From contig CAJOPO010000138.1 in assembly GCA_905236315.1 (NCBI GenBank), positions 1 to 7,801 on the forward strand: 7,801 nt of DNA. The letters run 5' to 3'. This stretch comes from an uncultured Treponema sp. Lineage in GTDB: Bacteria > Spirochaetota > Spirochaetia > Treponematales > Treponemataceae. The notes beneath the pieces are model-generated. The model saw only the letters and a program-made list of their open reading frames with translations, was not told where the DNA came from and did no database searches. How positions within the stretch are numbered: position 1 is the first letter of the stretch; every line of letters begins with the position of its first letter. Of this stretch, positions 5,688 through 7,801 are shown in pieces. A program made the position numbers and the translations under genes.

Positions 5688-7519
5688 GATTCTAATGGTA
5701 AACCACCAGAAATCTGTGCTCTAATTCTACGCACCCCAGCAGAAGAAGATTGTTCTTTTAATATTTTAAAATCACCAATCTGCGCTGTATGCTGAACATG
5801 AGGACCACCGCAAACTTCTTTACTATACCACTTATCTTTTGTTCCTATAGTATAGACTTTCACTTGGCTATCATATTTTTCACCAAATAAAGCCCTCGCT
5901 CCAGAAGCCTTAGCCGCTTCCAAATCCATTATCTCCATAGAAACAGGCAAATCTTCTTTTATTTTTTCGTTAACAATGGCTTCAACCTTAAGCACTTCTT
6001 CTTTTGTCATAGCACGGTGGAAGCTAAAATCAAAACGCATTCGTTCAGGCGTAATATTGCTTCCCTTTTGAGCAACTTCGTTTCCCAACACATCTACAAG
6101 AGCCTGCTGCAATAAGTGAGTAGCTGTGTGATACTTTGTAGTTACCTCGCTATGGTCACCTAAGCCACCTTTAAACACCCCTGCACTAAGAGTACGGCTT
6201 TCTTCTTGATGTTTCTTTTCTTCAGCTTTAAAGCCCTCTACATCTACAGTCATACCATTTTCTACAGCAAGGTCTTGTGTAAGTTCTATAGGGAAACCAA
6301 AGGTATCATACAATCTAAATGCCACTCTACCAGGAATAATCTTTTTAGGATTCTTTTGTAAGTTAGGAAGAAGTTTTGCAAACTCCGCTTCCCCACTCTT
6401 TAGTGTTTTTAAGAATCTATTTTCTTCCAAAGTAAGTTGTTCTGCAATAAAATCCTTACGTTCTAATAATTCAGGATATGCTTGCTTATATTCTTCTATT
6501 ATAATAGAAGCAATTTTTGAAAGGAAAGCCCCCTCTATACCTAATTTAAGTCCTTCCCTAACAGCACGACGTATAATACGACGCAATATATAACCCGCTC
6601 CAGTGCGTGAAGGCGTTACAGCTTGAGGGTCTCCTAGAATGAATGTTGCAGTACGAGAATGGTCTGCTATAATACGAATGGAAATATCGCCTTTTTCGTT
6701 TGCGCCATAAGTTTTTCCTGAAAGTTCACAAATGCTCTTTATTATAGGAACAAAGGCATCTATTTCATATACGCTTTTTAATCCATTTAGAACAGAAACA
6801 GTGCGTTCTACGCCCATACCTGTATCAACGCATTTACGTTGCATTTCATTATAATGCCCCTCTGCGTCTTTATTATAGCCCATAAATACGTTATTCCATA
6901 TTTCTAGGTACTTACCACATTTGCAACCAGGTTTACACTCTGGTCCACACTTTGGCTGCCCATTATCATAGAATATTTCTGTATCTGGTCCGCAAGGTCC
7001 TGTTTGCCCAGCAGGTCCCCACCAGTTATCGCTTCTTGGCAAAAAAAAGATATGGTCTTTTGCTATTCCCATTTCTTCCCAGCGAGAAGCAGCTTCATCA
7101 TCGAGAGGAATTACCGCTCCATCAGGGGTAGTTTCACCCTCAAACACAGTAACATTAAGTTTTTCTTTTGGGATTCCTAAATATTCAGGAGATGTTAAAA
7201 ATTCATAACTATAGGCAATGGATTCTTTTTTAAAATATGCACCTAATGACCAGTTACCTAACATTTCAAAAAAAGTTAAATGACTAGCATCTCCCACAGA
7301 ATCAATGTCTCCAGTGCGTACACATTTTTGATAGTCTGTTAAGCGGTTTCCTGCTGGATGTTGTTCTCCTAATAAATACGGAACAAGTGGTTGCATTCCC
7401 GCTGTAGTAAACAAAACTGTGGGGTCATTATTTGGCAATAAACTTTTGCCACTTATTTCTGTATGTCCCTTTGATTTAAAAAAAGCAATATATTTAGAAC
7501 GTAACTCATGAACAGTCAT
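5678..7519 (-). CDS. alaS: Alanyl-tRNA synthetase, short spirochaete-type form
   Basis: 613 residues against about 875 in E. coli. It charges tRNA-Ala and edits mischarged Ser/Gly. The catalytic domain is intact: the N-terminus LRSKYIAFFKSKGH (6-19), TTAGMQPLVPY (38-48), CVRTGDIDSVG (66-76), SHLTFFEMLGNWSLGAYFK (79-97), DTGMGVERTVSVLNG (232-246) and GYILRRIIRRAVREG (309-323). A four-Cys cluster (C191, C195, C199, C201) precedes the conserved LEIWNNVFMGYN. The editing domain keeps all four zinc ligands, HTATH (H464, H468) and C570-x3-H574, and ends near 604. The beta-barrel segment that normally precedes HTATH is absent: catalytic/linker sequence runs straight through SAGVFKGGLGDHSE (445-458) into the editing domain. 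The C-Ala oligomerisation domain is also missing. There is no frameshift sign, so this is a natural compact form. It heads the minus-strand operon, with a promoter abutting the ATG and no Shine-Dalgarno. Confidence 0.97.
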   Translation of the reverse strand: MTVHELRSKYIAFFKSKGHTEISGKSLLPNNDPTVLFTTAGMQPLVPYLLGEQHPAGNRLTDYQKCVRTGDIDSVGDASHLTFFEMLGNWSLGAYFKKESIAYSYEFLTSPEYLGIPKEKLNVTVFEGETTPDGAVIPLDDEAASRWEEMGIAKDHIFFLPRSDNWWGPAGQTGPCGPDTEIFYDNGQPKCGPECKPGCKCGKYLEIWNNVFMGYNKDAEGHYNEMQRKCVDTGMGVERTVSVLNGLKSVYEIDAFVPIIKSICELSGKTYGANEKGDISIRIIADHSRTATFILGDPQAVTPSRTGAGYILRRIIRRAVREGLKLGIEGAFLSKIASIIIEEYKQAYPELLERKDFIAEQLTLEENRFLKTLKSGEAEFAKLLPNLQKNPKKIIPGRVAFRLYDTFGFPIELTQDLAVENGMTVDVEGFKAEEKKHQEESRTLSAGVFKGGLGDHSEVTTKYHTATHLLQQALVDVLGNEVAQKGSNITPERMRFDFSFHRAMTKEEVLKVEAIVNEKIKEDLPVSMEIMDLEAAKASGARALFGEKYDSQVKVYTIGTKDKWYSKEVCGGPHVQHTAQIGDFKILKEQSSSAGVRRIRAQISGGLPLESSN

Positions 7520-7527
7520 AATATTTA

Positions 7528-7556
7528 ATAATAGATTATATAATATTTTTAGTCAA
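7528..7556 (-). promoter_or_regulatory. Sigma70-type promoter of alaS, abutting the start codon
   Basis: On the minus strand TTGACT (7556-7551, 5 of 6 consensus bases) and TATTAT (7533-7528, 5 of 6) are separated by exactly 17 bp. The -10 box ends 8 nt before the ATG at 7519, so the transcript should start at or 1-2 nt before the start codon. An alternative perfect TATAAT at 7540-7535 lacks a good -35 at 17 bp and would still give a leader of only about 8 nt. This is the likely operon promoter for alaS and, subject to the stem-loop after alaS, the genes below it. Confidence 0.68.
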
Positions 7557-7596
7557 TTATCCGTGAAAGGCATAAAAATATAACTTACAAATACCA

Positions 7597-7621
7597 ATTT
7601 CCGAGTTTGTAACACGGAAAT
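7597..7621. repeat. Imperfect hairpin / operator-like dyad upstream of alaS
   Basis: ATTTCCG (7597-7603) pairs with CGGAAAT (7615-7621); after an A/A mismatch, GTT (7605-7607) pairs with AAC (7611-7613) around TGT. No T-run adjoins on either strand, so it is not a standard terminator. It lies about 40 bp upstream of the alaS -35 box, a position suitable for a regulator site, though it could equally belong to an upstream transcript's 3' end. Confidence 0.5.
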
Positions 7622-7650
7622 CAATTTTCAACGTACACATATAAAAAAAC

Positions 7651-7801
7651 AGCTTTCAGTCGCCTCTGCGGATTGAATCTGCCGATTACAAAATCGAGGG
7701 CTAGCCCTCTACACGCCTTGCTACGAATGTGTGTGCTTTGTAATTATTTACGTTTGCCGCTTACTCAGGCAGCACGAACAGAGTGTTTTTGTAATCCTTA
7801 G
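7651..7801. other. GC-richer non-coding segment with palindromes, candidate dispersed repeat or gene remnant
   Basis: This 151-bp stretch is about 46% G+C by hand count (70 of 151), against about one third for the rest. It contains a perfect 14-bp palindrome GAGGGCTAGCCCTC (7696-7709), a small hairpin CGATT/AATCG (7683-7687, 7692-7696), near-identical 9-mers CTGCGGATT (7666-7674) and CTGCCGATT (7679-7687), and long-range inverted arms GATTACAAAA (7684-7693) and TTTTGTAATC (7787-7796). On the minus strand one frame stays open for about 40 codons (roughly 7746-7627) without an ATG, and its upstream extension is broken by stops. It is not a tRNA and I recognise no gene. An intergenic repeat, mobile-element relic or structured RNA are all possible. 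The element may continue beyond the right edge. Confidence 0.45.

Noticed and set aside
7627..7746. Minus-strand frame of about 40 codons as a gene
   Set aside because: It has no ATG, no ribosome binding site and is cut by stops just upstream; kept only as part of the unexplained GC-rich segment.

Overview
This AT-rich window (roughly one third G+C by eye) looks like spirochaete chromosome, most likely a Treponema-type organism. The main reasons are a very short alanyl-tRNA synthetase (613 residues, without the usual C-terminal domain and without the beta-barrel insert before the editing domain), its linkage to a secreted SurA-like chaperone and nusB (an order I recall from treponemes but cannot check here), and a large TPR lipoprotein with a loose, Phe-rich spirochaete-style lipobox. 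No phage, transposase, CRISPR, tRNA or rRNA gene is visible.

Layout. Positions 1-82 hold a tandem 16-bp palindromic repeat and an intrinsic terminator that closes a plus-strand transcript entering from the left. At 94-1011 lies plus-strand metF (methylenetetrahydrofolate reductase) with its own promoter. Everything from 1021 to 7519 is on the minus strand and reads, in transcription order: alaS (7519-5678), a SurA/parvulin-like periplasmic protein (5570-4479), nusB (4465-3998), a 659-residue TPR lipoprotein (4001-2022), a 48-residue membrane CxxC protein (2025-1879) and a membrane polyferredoxin of the NapH/YccM type (1872-1021). The last five are tightly packed: gaps of 13 and 6 nt, and two 4-nt stop/start overlaps (TTGA and ATGA). 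metF and the polyferredoxin gene converge with only 9 nt between stop codons.

How the genes fit together. alaS and nusB are housekeeping genes (tRNA charging, antitermination). The SurA-like and TPR proteins are envelope proteins, probably serving protein folding or assembly in the periplasm. The distal pair, a single-span CxxC peptide and a polytopic polyferredoxin with at least two [4Fe-4S] motifs, looks like a small membrane electron-transfer module carried at the end of the operon. The CxxC gene is short and is the least expected gene here; its start overlaps the preceding stop codon.

Regulation. Both transcript-leading genes, metF and alaS, have sigma70-type promoters whose -10 box ends only 7-8 nt before the ATG, with no Shine-Dalgarno sequence, so both mRNAs are predicted to be leaderless or nearly so. 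The surA-like and nusB genes have clear Shine-Dalgarno sequences. The 282 bp right of alaS have no convincing gene: an AT-rich part with the alaS promoter and an imperfect hairpin, then about 150 bp of distinctly GC-richer, palindrome-bearing DNA that may be a dispersed repeat or gene remnant.
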